Source: Aplectana chamaeleonis (taxonomy: Eukaryota > Nematoda > Chromadorea > Rhabditida > Cosmocercidae). From it: DNA of 64,000 nt. The stretch spans positions 163,560 to 227,559 of the forward strand of contig JAPDOI010001067.1 of NCBI GenBank assembly GCA_029168955.1, in the 5' to 3' direction. The position numbers and the translations under genes were made by a program. The stretch's first letter is position 1; each line of letters opens with the position of its first letter. The notes under the pieces were generated by a model that ran no database searches, was not told the origin of the DNA, and was given only the letters and a program-made list of their open reading frames with translations. Below are positions 46,901-60,700 of this stretch, one piece after another.

Positions 46901-49900
46901 GGGTGTCATGTAAAGTACATAGGGCATCTGATGACGTCATCAGGGTGTCATGTAAAGTACATAGGGCATCTGATGACGTCATCAGGGTGTCATGTAAAGT
47001 ACATAGGGCATCTGATGACGTCATCAGGTGTCATGTAAAGTACATAGGGCATCTGATGACGTCATCAGGGTGTCATGTAAAGTACATAGGGCATCTGATG
47101 ACGTCATCAGTGTCATGTAAAGTACATAGGGCATCTGATGACGTCATCAGGGTGTCATGTAAAGTACATAGGGCATCTGATGACGTCATCAGGGTGTCAT
47201 GTAAAAGTACATAGGCATCTGATGACGTCATCAGGTGTCATGTAAAGTACATAGGGCATCTGATGACGTCATCAGGATGTCAGTGTAAAGTACGCATAGG
47301 GCATCTGATGACGTCATCAGGGTGTCATGTAAAGTACATAGGGCATCTGATGACGTCATCAGGGTGTCATGTAAAGTACATAGGGCATCTGATGACGTCA
47401 TCAGGGTGTCATGTAAAGTACATAGGGCATCTGATGACGTCATCAGGATGTCATGTAAAGTACATAGGGCATCTGATGACGTCATCAGGGAGTCATGTAA
47501 AGTACATAGGGCATCCGATGACGTCATCAGGGTGGCATGTAAAGTACATAGGCATCTGATGACGTCATCAGGGTGTCATGTAAAGTACATAGGGCATCTG
47601 ATGACGTCATCAGGTGTCATGCGTAAAGTACATAGGGCATCTGATGACGTCATCAGGGTGTCATGTAAAGTACATAGGCATCTGATGACGTCATCAGGGT
47701 GTCATGTAAAGTACATAGGGCATCTGATGACGTCATCAGGATGTCATGTAAAGTACATAGGGCATCTGATGACGTCATCAGGGTGTCATGTAAAGTACAT
47801 AGGGCATCTGATGACGTCATCAGGGTGTCATGTAAAGTACATAGGGCATCTGATGACGTCATCAGGGTGTCATGTAAAGTACATAGGGCATCTGGGTGTC
47901 ATGTAAAATACATAGGGCATCTGATGACGTCATCAGGATGTCATGTAAAGTACATAGGGCATCTGATGACGTCATCAGGATGTCATGTAAAGTACATAGG
48001 GCATCTGATGACGTCATCAGGGTGTCATGTAAAGTACATAGGGCATCTGACGACGTCATCAGGGTGTCATGTAAAGTACATAGGGCATCTGATGACGTCA
48101 TCAGGGTGTCATGTAAAGTACATAGGGCATCTGATGACGTCATCAGGTGTCATGTAAAGTACATAGGGCATCTGATGACGTCATCAGGGTGTCATGTAAA
48201 GTACATAGGGCATCTGATGACGTGTCATCAGGGTGTCATGTAAAGTACATAGGGCATCTGATGACGTCATCAGGATGTCATGTAAAGTACATAGGCATCT
48301 GATGACGTCATCAGGGTGTCATGTAAAGTACATAGGGCATCTGATGACGTCATCAGGTGTCATGTAAAGTACATAGGCATCTGATGACGTCATCAGGGTG
48401 TCATGTAAAGTACATAGGGCATCTGATGACGTCATCAGGATGTCATGTAAAGTACATAGGGCATCTGATGACGTCATCAGGGTGTCATGTAAAGTACATA
48501 GGGCATCTGATGACGTCATCAGGTGTCATGTAAAGTACATAGGGCATCTGATGACGTCATCAGGGTGTCATGTAAAGTATAGGGCATCTGATGACGTCAT
48601 CAGGTGTCATGTAAAGTACATAGGCATCTGATGACGTCATCAGGGATGTCATGTAAAGTACATAGGCATCTGATGACGTCATCAGGGTGTCATGTAAAGT
48701 ACATAGGGCATCTGATGACGTCATCAGGGTGTCATGTAAAGTACATAGGGCATCTGATGACGTCATCAGGTGTCATGTAAAGTACATAGGGCATCTGATG
48801 ACGTCATCAGGGTGCCATGTAAAGTACATAGGGCATCTGATGACGTCATCAGGGTGTCATGTAAAGTACATAGGGCATCTGATGACGTCATTCTGATGAC
48901 GTCATCAGGGTGTCATGTAAAGTACATAGGGCATCTGATGACGTCATCAGGTGTCATGTAAAGTACATAGGGCATCTGATGACGTCATCAGGGTGTCGCA
49001 TGTAAAGTACATAGGGCATCTGATGACGTCATCAGGGTGTCATGTAAAGTACATAGGGCATCTGATGACGTCATCAGGGTGTCATGTAAAGTACATAGGC
49101 ATCTGATGACGTCATCAGGTGTCATGTAAAGTACATAGGGCATCTGATGACGTCATCAGGGTGTCATGTAAAGTACATAGGGCATCTGATGACGTCATCA
49201 GGTGTCATGTAAAGTACATAGGGCATCTGATGACGTCATCAGGGTGTCAGCGTAAAGTACATAGGGCATCTGATGACGTCATCAGGTGTCGCGTAAAGTA
49301 CATAGGCATCTGATGACGTCATCAGGGTGTCATGCAAAGTACATAGGGCATCTGATGACGTCATCAGGGTGTCATGTAAAGTACATAGGCATCTGATGAC
49401 GTCATCAGGGTGTCAAGGCGTAAAGTACATAGGCATCTGATGACGTCATCAGGTGTCATGTAAAGTACATAGGCATCTGATGACGTCATCAGGGTGTCAT
49501 GTAAAGTACATAGGGCATCTGATGACGTCATCAGGTGTCATGTAAAGTACATAGGGCATCTGATGACGTCATCAGGGTGTCATGTAAAGTACATAGGCAT
49601 CTGATGACGTCATCAGGGTGTCAGTGTAAAGTACATAGGGCATCTGATGACGTCATCAGGGTGTCATGTAAAGTACATAGGCATCTGATGACGTCATCAG
49701 GGTGTCATGTAAAGTACATAGGGCATCTGATGACGTCATCAGGATGTCATGTAAAGTACATAGGCATCTGATGACGTCATCAGGTGTCACGTAAAGTACA
49801 TAGGGCATCTGATGACGTCATCAGGATGTCATGTAAAGTACATAGGCATCTGATGACGTCATCAGGGTGTCATGTAAAGTACATAGGGCATCTGATGACG

Positions 49901-52900
49901 TCATCAGGTGTCATGTAAAGTACATAGGCATCTGATGACGTCATCAGGGTGTCATGTAAAGTACATAGGGCATCTGATGACGTCATCAGGGTGTCATGTA
50001 AAGTACATAGGGCATCTGATGACGTCATCAGGGTGTCATGTAAAGTACATAGGGCATCTGATGACGTCATCAGGGTGTCATGTAAAGTACATAGGGCATC
50101 TGATGACGTCATCAGGGTGTCATGTAAAGTACATAGGGCATCTGATGACGTCATCAGGGTGTCATGTAAAGTACATAGGCATCTGATGACGTCATCAGGG
50201 TGTCATGTAAAGTACATAGGGCATCTGATGACGTCATCAGGTGTCATGTAAAGTACATAGGGCATCTGATGACGTCATCAGGGTGTCATGTAAAGTACAT
50301 AGGGCATCTGATGACGTCATCAGGGTGTCATGTAAAGTACATAGGGCATCTGATGACGTCATCAGGATGTCATGTAAAGTACATAGGCATCTGATGACGT
50401 CATCAGGTGTCAGCGTAAAGTACATAGGGCATCTGATGACGTCATCAGGTGTCATGTAAAGTACATAGGGCATCTGATGACGTCATCAGGGTGTCATGTA
50501 AAGTACATAGGGCATCTGATGACGTCATCAGGTGTCATGTAAAGTACATAGGCATCTGATGACGTCATCAGGGTGTCATGTAAAGTACATAGGGCATCTG
50601 ATGACGTCATCAGGATGTCATGTAAAGTACATAGGGCATCTGATGACGTCATCAGGATGTCATGTAAAGTACATAGGGCATCTGATGACGTCATCAGGTG
50701 TCATGTAAAGTACATAGGCATCTGATGACGTCATCAGGGTGTCATGTAAAGTACATAGGGCATCTGATGACGTCATCAGGTGTCATGTAAAGTACATAGG
50801 GCATCTGATGACGTCATCAGGGTGTCATGTAGTACATAGGCATCTGATGACGTCATCAGGTGTCATGTAAAGTACATAGGGCATCTGATGACGCCATCAG
50901 GTGTCATGTAAAGTACATAGGGCATCTGATGACGTCATCAGGATGTCATGTAAAGTACATAGGCATCTGATGACGTCATCAGGGTGTCATGTAAAGTACA
51001 TAGGGCATCTGATGACGTCATCAGGTGTCATGTAAAGTACATAGGGCATCTGATGACGTCATCAGGTGTCATGTAAAGTACATAGGCATCTGATGACGTC
51101 ATCAGGGTGTCAAGTGTAAAGTAACAGTAGGGCATCTTGATGACGTCATCAGGGTGCTCCTCATGTAAAGTACATAGGGCATCTGATGACGTCATCAGGT
51201 GCTGTCATTGCAATGGTAAAGGATACAGTATAGGCAATCTGATGACGTCATCAGGGTGTCATGTAAAAAGCACATAGGGCATCTGATGACGTCATCAGGG
51301 TGCCTTCGCGTAAAGTACATAGGGAAGATCTGATGACGTCATCAGGTGCTTTCACAGTGTAAAGTACATAAGGAGCAGATCTGATGACGTCATCAGGATG
51401 TCAGTGTAAAGTACATAGGGCATCTGATGACGCGTCATCAGGGTGTCATGTAAAGCACATAGGGCATCTGATGACGTTTACGCCATCTGAGGATGTCATG
51501 TAAAGTACATAGGCATCTGATGACGTGTCATCAGGTGTCATGTAAAGTACATAGGCATCTGATGACGTCATCAGGGTGTCAAGGCGTAAAAGTAACATAG
51601 GTACATCTGATGAGCTGTCATCAGGTGCTCGCTTCATGTAAAGTATACATAGGGCATCTGGATGACGTCATCAGGGTGCCTCATGTAAAGGTACATATAG
51701 GGCATCTGATGACAAAGTCATCAGGGATGCGTCATGTAAAGTACATAGGGCACTCCTGATGACGTGTCATTATCAGTGGTGTCAGTGTAAAATAAAAGTG
51801 ACATGAGGGCATTCATTGATGACGTGTGCCATCAGGATGCTCATTCTCTCTCTCTCTCGCAAAAAAAGTACATGAGGGCATCTGATTATTATGACTCTTT
51901 CATGTCAAAGGCTCATGTCACGTAAAGTACATATAGGGCATCTGATGACGTCATCATGGTGTCATGTAAAGTACATAGGCATCTGATGACGTCATCAGAT
52001 GTCATGTAAAGCAATAGCATAGGGCATCTGATGACGCTGCATCAGGGGTGTCATGTAAAGTACCATAGGGCATCTGATGACGTCATCAGGGTGCTCATGT
52101 AAAGTACATATAGGGCATCTGGATGACGTCATCAGGTGTCATGTAAAGTACATAGGCATCTGATGACGTCAGGGTGTCGCAAAGCATAGATTTACGACGC
52201 TTCATCAGGGTGCTCATGTAAAGTGAACATAGGGCATCTGATGACGTCATCAGGATGTCATGTGTACATAGGCATCTGATGACGTCATCAGGGTGTCATG
52301 TAAAAAGGCAATACATAGGGCATCTGATTGACGTCATCAGGGTGTCATGTAAAGTACATAGGGCATCCTGATGATTACGTCATCAGGTGTCATGTAAAGT
52401 ACATAGGCATCTGATGACGTACACATCAGGGTGTCAAAATGTAAAGTTTCTTCACAAATAGGTGAAGCAGTCTGATGACTGATATCATTAACAGGGTGTC
52501 ATGTAAAGTACATAGGGATAATTGATGACGTCATCAGGGTGTCAAAAGTGTAAAGTACATGAGGGGCATCTGATGACGTCATCACTAGGTGCCTTCAGTG
52601 TAAAAGCTAACATAGGGCATCTGATGACGTCATCAGGTGCTGCGCCATGTAAAGTATGCGAGTGATGACAGGCATCTGATGACGTCATCAGGGTGTCATG
52701 TGTAAAGTTTGTTACATATAGGGCATCTGATGACGTCATCAGGGTGTCGCGCTGTAAAGAACATAGGCATCTGATGACGTCATCAGGTGTCATGTAAAAG
52801 TACATAAAGAGCATCTGGATGACGTCATCAGGTGTGTCATGTAAAGTACATAGGGCATCTGATGACGCCATCAAAGGATGTCATGTAGCAAGTACATAGG

Positions 52901-55900
52901 GCATCTGATGACGTCACTGACACATCATCAGGGTGTCATGTAAAGTACATAGGGCATCCTGATGACGCGTCATCAGGGTGTCATGTAAAGTACATAGGCA
53001 TCTGATGACGTCATCAGGATGTCATGTAAAAGTACATAGGCACTCTGATGATGCGTCATCATGGGTGTCATGTAAAGTACATAGGGCATCTGATGACGCG
53101 TCATCAGGATGTCATGTAAAGTACATAGGGCATCTGATGACGTCATCAGGGTGTCATGTAAAGTACATAGATTGCATCTGATGACGTCACTACAGGGTGT
53201 CACGTAAAAGTACAGTAGGCATCTGATGACGTCATCAGGGTGTCATGTAAAGTAATATAGGCATCTGACACGTCATCAGGCAGGCCGTAGCATATGGCAT
53301 CTGATGACGTCATCAGGGTGTCATGTAAAGTAACATAGGGCATCTGATGACGTATCAGGGTTGCAGCATGAGGCATCTGATGACGTCATCAGGGTGTCAT
53401 GTAAAGTACATAGGGCATCTGATGACGTCATCAGGTGTCATGTAAAGTACATAGGAGCAGTCTGATGACGTCATCAGGGTGTCATGTAAAGTACATAGCA
53501 TCTGATGACGCTTTCATCAGGTGTCATGTAAAGCACATAGGGCATCTGGATGACGTCATCAGGGTGTCAAGTGTAAAGTACATAGGGCATCTGATGACGT
53601 CATCAGGCGCAAATGTCAGCGTAAAGTACATAGGTATCCTGATGACGTCATCAGGGTGTCGCGTAAAGTACATAGGCATCTGATGACGTCACCAGGTGTC
53701 ATGTGCTACATAGGGCATCTGATGACGTCATCAGGGTGTCAGTGTAAAGTACATAGGGCATCTGATGACGTCATCAGGTGTCATGTAAAGTACATAGCAT
53801 CTGATGACGTCATCAGGATGTCATGTAAAGTACATAGGGCATCTGATGACGTCATCAGGGTGTCGCATGTAAAGTACATAGGGCATTTCTGGATGACGTC
53901 ATCAGGGCGTCATGTAAAGTACATAGGCATCTGACATTTGACGTCATTCAGGGTGTCATGTAAAGTACATAGGGGCATCTGATGACGTCATCAGGGTGTC
54001 AATGTAAAGTACATAGGGCATCTGAGCTGACGTCATCAGGGTGTCACGTAAAGTACATATAGGCATCTGATGACGTCAATCAGCGTGTCACGTAAAGTAC
54101 ATAGGGCATCTGATGACGTCATCAGGTGTCACGTAAAGTACATAGGCAATCTGATGACGTCATCAGGGTGTCACGTAAAGTACATAGGGCATCTGATGAA
54201 GACGCTCATCAGGGTGTCGCGTAGCAAGAGTACAGTAGGGTATCTGATGACGTCATCAGGGTGTCATGTAAAGTACATAGGCATCTGATGACGTCATCAG
54301 GTGTCAGTGTAAAGTACATAGGCATCTGATGACGTCATCAGGGATGTCATGTAAAGTACATAGGGCATCTGATGACGTCATCAGGGTGTCATGTAAAGTA
54401 CATAGAGCATCTGATGACGTCATCAGGTGTCATGTAAAGTACATAGGGCATCTGATGACGTCATCAGGGTGTCATGTAAAGTACATAGGCATCTGATGAC
54501 GTCATCAGGTGTCATGTAAAAGTACATAGGGCATCTGATGACGTCATCAGGTGTCGCGTAAAGTACATAGGGCATCTGATGACGTCATCAGGGTGTCATG
54601 TAAAGTACATAGGCATCTGATGACGTCATCAGGTGTCATGTAAAGTACATAGCATCTGATGACGTCATCAGGGTGTCACGTAAAAGTACATAGGGCATCT
54701 GATGACGTCATCAGGTGTCATGTAAAGTACATAGGGCATCTGATGACGTCATCAGGGTGTCAAAGTACATAGGCATCTGATGACGTCATCAGGGTGTCAT
54801 GTAAAGTACATAGGGCATCTGATGACGTCATCAGGATGTCATGTAAAGTACATAGGGCATCTGATGACGTCATCAGGGTGTCATGTAAAGTACATAGGGC
54901 ATCTGATGACGTCATCAGGGTGTCACGTAAAGTACATAGGGCATCTGATGACGTCATCAGGTGTCAGTAAAGTACATAGGGCATCTGATGACGTCATCAG
55001 GTGTCATGTAAAGTACATAGAGTAGTTGATGACGTCATCAGGATGTCATGTAAAGTACATAGGGCATCTGATGACGTCACTCAGGGTGTCATGTAAAGTA
55101 CATAGGGCATCTGATGACGTCATCAAGATGTCATGTAAAGTACATAGGGCATCTGATGACGTCATCAGGTGTCATGTAAAGTACATAGGGCATCTGATGA
55201 CGTCATCATGGTGTCATGTAAAGTACATAGGCATCTGATGACGTCATCAGGGTGTCGCGTAAAGTACATAGGCATCTGATGACGTCATCAGGTGTCATGT
55301 AAAGTACATAGGGCATCTGATGACGTCATCAGGTGTCATGTAAAGTACATAGGCATCTGATGACGTCATCAGGGTGTCATGTAAAGTACATAGGGCATCT
55401 GATGACGTCATCAGGGTGTCGCGTAAAGTACATAGGCATCTGATGACGTCATCAGGGTGTCGTAAAGTACATAGGGCATCTGATGACGTCATCAGGTGTC
55501 ATGTAAAGTACATAGGGCATCTGATGACGTCATCAGGTGTCATGTAAAGTACATAGGCATCTGATGACGTCATCAGGGTGTCATGTAAAGTACATAGGGC
55601 ATCTGATGACGCCATCAGGGTGTCATGTAAAGTACATAGGGCATCTGATGACGTCATCAGGTGTCATGTAAAGTACATAGGGCATCTGATGACGTCATCA
55701 GGGTGTCATGTAAAGTACATAGGGCATCTGATGACGTCACCAGGGTGTCATGTAAAGTACATAGGCATCTGATGACGTCATCAGGATGTCATGTAAAGTA
55801 CATAGGCATCTGATGACGTCATCAGGGTGTCATGTAAAGTACATAGGGTATTTGATGACGTCATCAGGATGTCATGTAAAGTACATAGGCATCTGATGAC

Positions 55901-56693
55901 GTCATCAGGTGTCATGTAAAGTACATAGGGCATCTGATGACGTCATCAGGATGTCATGTAAAGTACATAGGGCATCTGATGACATCATCAGGGTGTCATG
56001 TAAAGTACACAGGGCATCTGATGACGTCATCAGGGTGTCATGTAAAGTACATAGGGCCTCTGATGACGTCATCAGGTGTCATGTGAAGTACATAGGGCAT
56101 TTGATGACGTCATCAGGGTGTCATGTAAAGTACATAGGGCATCTGATGACGTCATCAGGTGTCATGTAAAGTACATAGGGCATATGATGACGTCATCAGG
56201 GTGTCATGTAAAGTACATAGGGTATCTGATGACGTCATCAGGATGTCATGTAAAGTACATAGGGCATCTGATGACGTCATCAGGGTGTCATGTAAAGTAC
56301 ATAGGCATCTGATGACGTCATCAGGGTGTCGCGTAAAGTACATAGGCATCTGATGACGTCATCAGGTGTCATGTAAAGTACATAGGCATCTGATGACTTC
56401 ATCAGGATGTCATGTAAAGTACATAGGGCATCTGATGACTTCATCAGGATGTCATGTAAAGTACATAGGGCATCTGATGGCTTCATCAGGATGTCATGTA
56501 AAGTACATAGTGCATCTGATGACGTCATCAGGATGTCATGTAAAGTACACATAGCATCTGATGACGTCATCAGAACGTCGTGCCAAGTGCGTAAAGCATC
56601 TGGTGACGTCATCAGGACGTCGTGCCAAGGTGGTGCCAAGTGCATAGGGCATTTTCTGACATCATCAGGACGTCGTGGAAAGTGAGTAGCGCT
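43994..56693. repeat. 42-bp satellite with a CRE/bZIP palindrome in every unit
   Basis: About 12.7 kb, on the order of 300 units of 41-43 bp: TACATAGGGCAT, then the perfect 16-bp palindrome CTGATGACGTCATCAG, then GGTGTCATGTAAAG. The core TGACGTCA is the full CRE/ATF site. Variation is mostly one G more or less after the palindrome (AGG, AGGG) and G/A at the next position. The units decay at the right edge (56390-56690, with CTTCATCAGG variants). At about 51.1-54.3 kb many units carry small random-looking insertions. The long frames on both strands are a consequence of 42 = 14 codons and are not genes. Confidence 0.93.
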
Positions 56694-56801
56694 TCATTTG
56701 TAGCGTGCGCAACAAGGTTGTTGCTTACTGATTATTATAGCAATCCATGCTATTCGAGAATTATTGAAGATTTTTCAGGGATATTACTACGTAATATCAA
56801 T

Positions 56802-57050
56802 AAAAAGTGAACAATTCTATCAAAAAGGGGTCTTCCAAGCAAAAGAGGTTTGGTTGGCGTCAGAAACGTTCCAACAAAAAGGGAACAATAATTAAGTTGA
56901 ATGAGGAGAGTCTACAAAAAGTGAACAATATTCTATCAAAAAAGGGTTTTCCAAGCAAAAGAGGTTTGGTTGGCGTCAGAAACGTTCCAACAAAAAGGGA
57001 ACAATAGGTAAGTAGAATGAGGAGAGTCTACAAAAAGTGAACAATATTTT
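56802..57050. repeat. Direct repeat, about 114-bp unit
   Basis: Two units starting AAAAAGTGAACAAT at 56802 and 56916 and a partial third at 57032, each containing AAGCAAAAGAGGTTTGGTTG. It lies at the right end of the insertion. The open frame through it has no recognisable match. Confidence 0.85.
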
Positions 57051-57096
57051 CTGAGACTGATTTTCCTGGCCGATACTTCTTAACAGCAAAACAAAT

Positions 57097-57757
57097 TCTT
57101 CATTAGATTTTTCGACAGAAGAAAATGCAAGATGTTTAGCAAAAAAATCTTTTTCACGTGGCGCATTCTTTTTTATCGGATTTTTGTCTGTGAGAAAACA
57201 AAGATTTTTTCAGGTACGAAGAAGTTGGATAAGATCGCAGAACTTTCCGGTGAAAAATTTTACAACTAAGTTTTTTCCAAATGAACTGTTCAATAAATGA
57301 TTTTCAGGGTATTTTAGCTGTTTTAAATCTGAAAAAATCCGGTGATTTTTGTGAAAAAAAAGAGGAGATCAATCACAGATGACTATTTCCACTGGCAGAA
57401 AAAATATTCATGCGGCGGACGTTCAAACAAACTGGAAGGAATTTACGTGAAATTATTAATGTCGAAATCAGATAATCCGTTTAACTTCTTACTAACTATG
57501 AACCTTAATCAGATAATCCTTACTTTTTTCTGGAATTGTCAGGTTTCATTAAACATCTATAACTGATTGTATACTTACATCATTGAGAGAGAGGCTGAAT
57601 CCTCACGCCTGATTGAAGCCGACGGTATCCGCATATGGACAAATTGGGTAACTGTTCCCTTTGCGCTCGCGTCATACATACGCGCTCCAGAAGCGCAACC
57701 ATCCAAAGGCACATCAGGCGCGATTTCTTCCTTCATCGGTTTGGCATAAAGCCAAAC
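57097..57757 (+). other. Unique 5' part of Helitron copy 2, continued
   Basis: Matches 4720-5339 of copy 1 with scattered small insertions. Non-coding. Confidence 0.8.
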
Positions 57758-60700
57758 GAATACTTTCACATGTAGGGGTGGCCTGCGAAGCCAGCACGAA
57801 TACCATACGGAGGGTGGACTCGGGCGAAGCTCGAACGAATACTTTCACACGAAGCGGTGGCCCGCCGCCGGCCTCCGTCGCTTTGGCGAAGCCGAACGAA
57901 TACTACACAGGTTGTGACCGACAAAGTTCATCCATCGCCTTCGGCGGAGCCGATCGAATATTACATGCGAGGGTGGCCCGCCAAGATGGCCCATCGTCTC
58001 GGCGAGGGGCGAAACGAATACTACGTAGAGGAGAGGGAGGTGGGGCAAAGCCGGCCCATCTTTCTGCGATGCCGTACGAATACTACACGGAGGGTGGTCG
58101 GCGAAGCCGAACGAATACCACACGAAGGGTGGCCCGCTAAGCCGGCCCGTCGCCCAAAAATTCGGCGAAGCCAATCTAATACCACGTGAACGGGAGGGGG
58201 TCGGCAAAGCCGGCTCCATCGTTCTGCGATGCCGAACGAATACTACGTAGAGGAGGGTGGCATCCGACCATCATTCGGTGAAGCTGGAACGAACATTAGA
58301 TTTCTGAGGGGTGGTCGGCGGAAGCCGAACGAATACTACACAGAGAGAAGGGGGTGTCCGGAAAAGCCGGCCCATCGTTCTGCGGATTCCAAACGAATAC
58401 TACGTGGAGGGAGGGTGGCCCGGCCCATTGTTCGGTGAAGCTGAACCAATATTATCGGTAGGTGGCAGGCGAAGCCTCGGCCCATCGCTCGGCAGAACAT
58501 GAGCGAATAATACATGGAGGGTGGCCCGCCAAGCCGGCTCCGCATCGTTCGCGCGATGCCGAAAGATTACTACCTAGAGAGAGATCGCTCGGCGAACATG
58601 AGCGAATAATACATTAAGGGTGGCCTTCGCCAGCCGGCCCATCGTTCGGCGAAGCCGAACGAATACTGCGTAGAGTGAAGGGGGTTTCGACGAAGCCGGC
58701 CCATCGTTCGGCGGAGACGGGGCGAATGCTACCTAGAGAGAGGGTGGTCGGCGAAGCCGGCCCATCGCTTTGGTGGAGCCAAACGAATACTAACTAGAGG
58801 GAGGGTGGCCGGCGAAGCTGGCCCATCGTTCTGTGAAGCCGAACGAATACCACGTAAAGGGAGGAGGTCGGCGAAGCCGAGCGAATACAATGTAGAGGGA
58901 GGTGGTCGGCGAAGCCGGCCCATTCGTTTGGCGGAGCCAAACGAATACTAACTAGAGGGAGGGTGGCCGGCGAAGCCGGCCCATCGTTCGGCGGAGACGA
59001 GCTTTAAATACTACCTAGATGCGGAGGGTGCCGGAAAAGTTTGCCCATCGTTCGGCGAAGCTGAACGAATACTGCGTAGTAGGAAGGGGGTCGACGAAGC
59101 CGGCCCATCGTTCGGCGGAGACGAGCGAATACTACCTAGATTTGAGGGTGTGGTCGGGCGAAGCCGGCCCATCTTTCGGCGTGAAACCGGAAACCAATAC
59201 TACACCGAGGGTTGCCGGCGAAGCTGGCCCATCGTTCGGCGAAGCCGAACGAATACTGCGTAGAGGAAGGGGTCGGTGAAGCTGGTCGATCAGTTCGGCG
59301 TGAGCCGAACGAATATCACATGGAGTGTGGTCGGCGAAGCCGAACACGAGGGGTGGCTTGGCTGGTCGAATACTGGCGACGAGGGGTGGCATGACGCCGG
59401 CCTTCATCCTCTAGGCGAAGCCGAAACGAATACTACGAGGGAGGGTACGGCAAAGCCGGCCTGAATCGTTCGGCGAAGCCGAAATGAAGACTGCGTAGAG
59501 TGAAGGGGGGTCGATTTGAAGCCGGCCCATCGTTCTCGGCGGAGACGGGCGAATGCTACCTAGAGAGAGGGTGGCCGGCGAAAAGCGCGGCTCCATCGTT
59601 TGGTGGAGCCAAACGAATACTAACTAGAGGGAGGGTGGTCGGCGAAGCCGGCCCATCGTTCTGTGAAGCCGAACGAGAATACCACGTAAAGGGGAGAGGG
59701 TCGGCTGAAGCCGAGCGAATACAATGTAGAGGGAGGTGAATGGCGAAGCCGGCCCATCGTTTGGTGGAGCCAAACGAAAACTAACTAGAGGGAGGGTGGC
59801 CGGCGGAAGCCAGCTCCATCGTTCGGCGGAGACGAGCGAATATTACCTAGATTGAGGGTACGGAAAAGCCGGCCCATCGTTCGAAGCTGAACGAATACTG
59901 CGTAGAGGAAGGGGTCGACGAAGTCCGGCCCATCGTTCAGCGGAGACGAGCGAATACCATCTACCAGACGGAGGTGGTTTCGGCGAAGCCGGCCCATCTT
60001 TCGGGCGGCAAAACCGGAACCAATACTACACTGAGGGTTGCCGGCGAAGCTGGCTCTAATGTTCGGCGAAGCCGAACGAATACTGCGTAGAGGAAGTGGG
60101 TCGGCGAAGGGCTCCAATATCGTTCGGCGTGGAGCCGAACGAATATTCACATGGAGTGTGGTCGGCGAAGCCGAACGAATACTACACGAGGGGTGGCTGG
60201 CGAAGCCGAACGACTACTACACGAGGGCAAGTCGACACGAGGCTGGTTTTGATAGCCGGCTCCATCCTTAGGGCGAAGCCGAACGAATACTACGTAGAGG
60301 AGGGTGGCCGGCAAAGCCGGCCCATCAGTTCGGCGAAGCCGAACGAAGACTGCGTAGAGGAAGGGGGTCGGCTATGAAGCCGGCCCATCGTTCGGCGGAG
60401 ACGGGCGAATACTACTCTAGAGAGAGGGTGGCCGGCGAAGCCGGCCCATCGTTCGGTGGAGCCAAACGAATACTAACTGTAGGGAGGGTGGCCGGCGAAG
60501 CCGGCCCATCGTTCTGTGACGCCGAACGAATACCACGTAAAGGGCAGGGGTCGGCTGAAGCCAGAGCGAATACAATGTAGAGAGAGGGGGTCGGCGAAGC
60601 TGGCCCTTTCGTTCGGCGACGCCGAACGAATATCACACGGAGGGTGGCCGGCGAAGCCGGCCTCCATCTTTCGGCGAAGCCGAACGAATACTACACTGAG

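Larger units (their letters stand above)
43674..57092. mobile_element. 13.4-kb insertion in Helitron copy 2, flanked by AAAT
   Basis: The uninterrupted site is present in copy 1 (4716-4720). In copy 2 AAAT stands on both sides (43670-43673, 57093-57096), giving a possible 4-bp target duplication, although so short an A/T match could be chance. Contents in order: a 10-bp-stem hairpin, about 210 bp unique, a CCTCGTT microsatellite, the 42-bp satellite, and a 114-bp direct repeat. There are no terminal inverted repeats and no coding gene, so its mode of movement is unknown. Confidence 0.6.

Noticed and set aside
44064..56685. Frames of up to 240 codons repeating SCKVHRASDDVIR or TSSDALCTLHDTLM
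   Set aside because: The 42-bp unit equals 14 codons; both strands and several frames are open together and break wherever a unit is 41 bp.
43994..56693. CRISPR array
   Set aside because: Regular direct repeats, but there are no unique spacers, the whole unit is repeated, and the sequence is eukaryotic.
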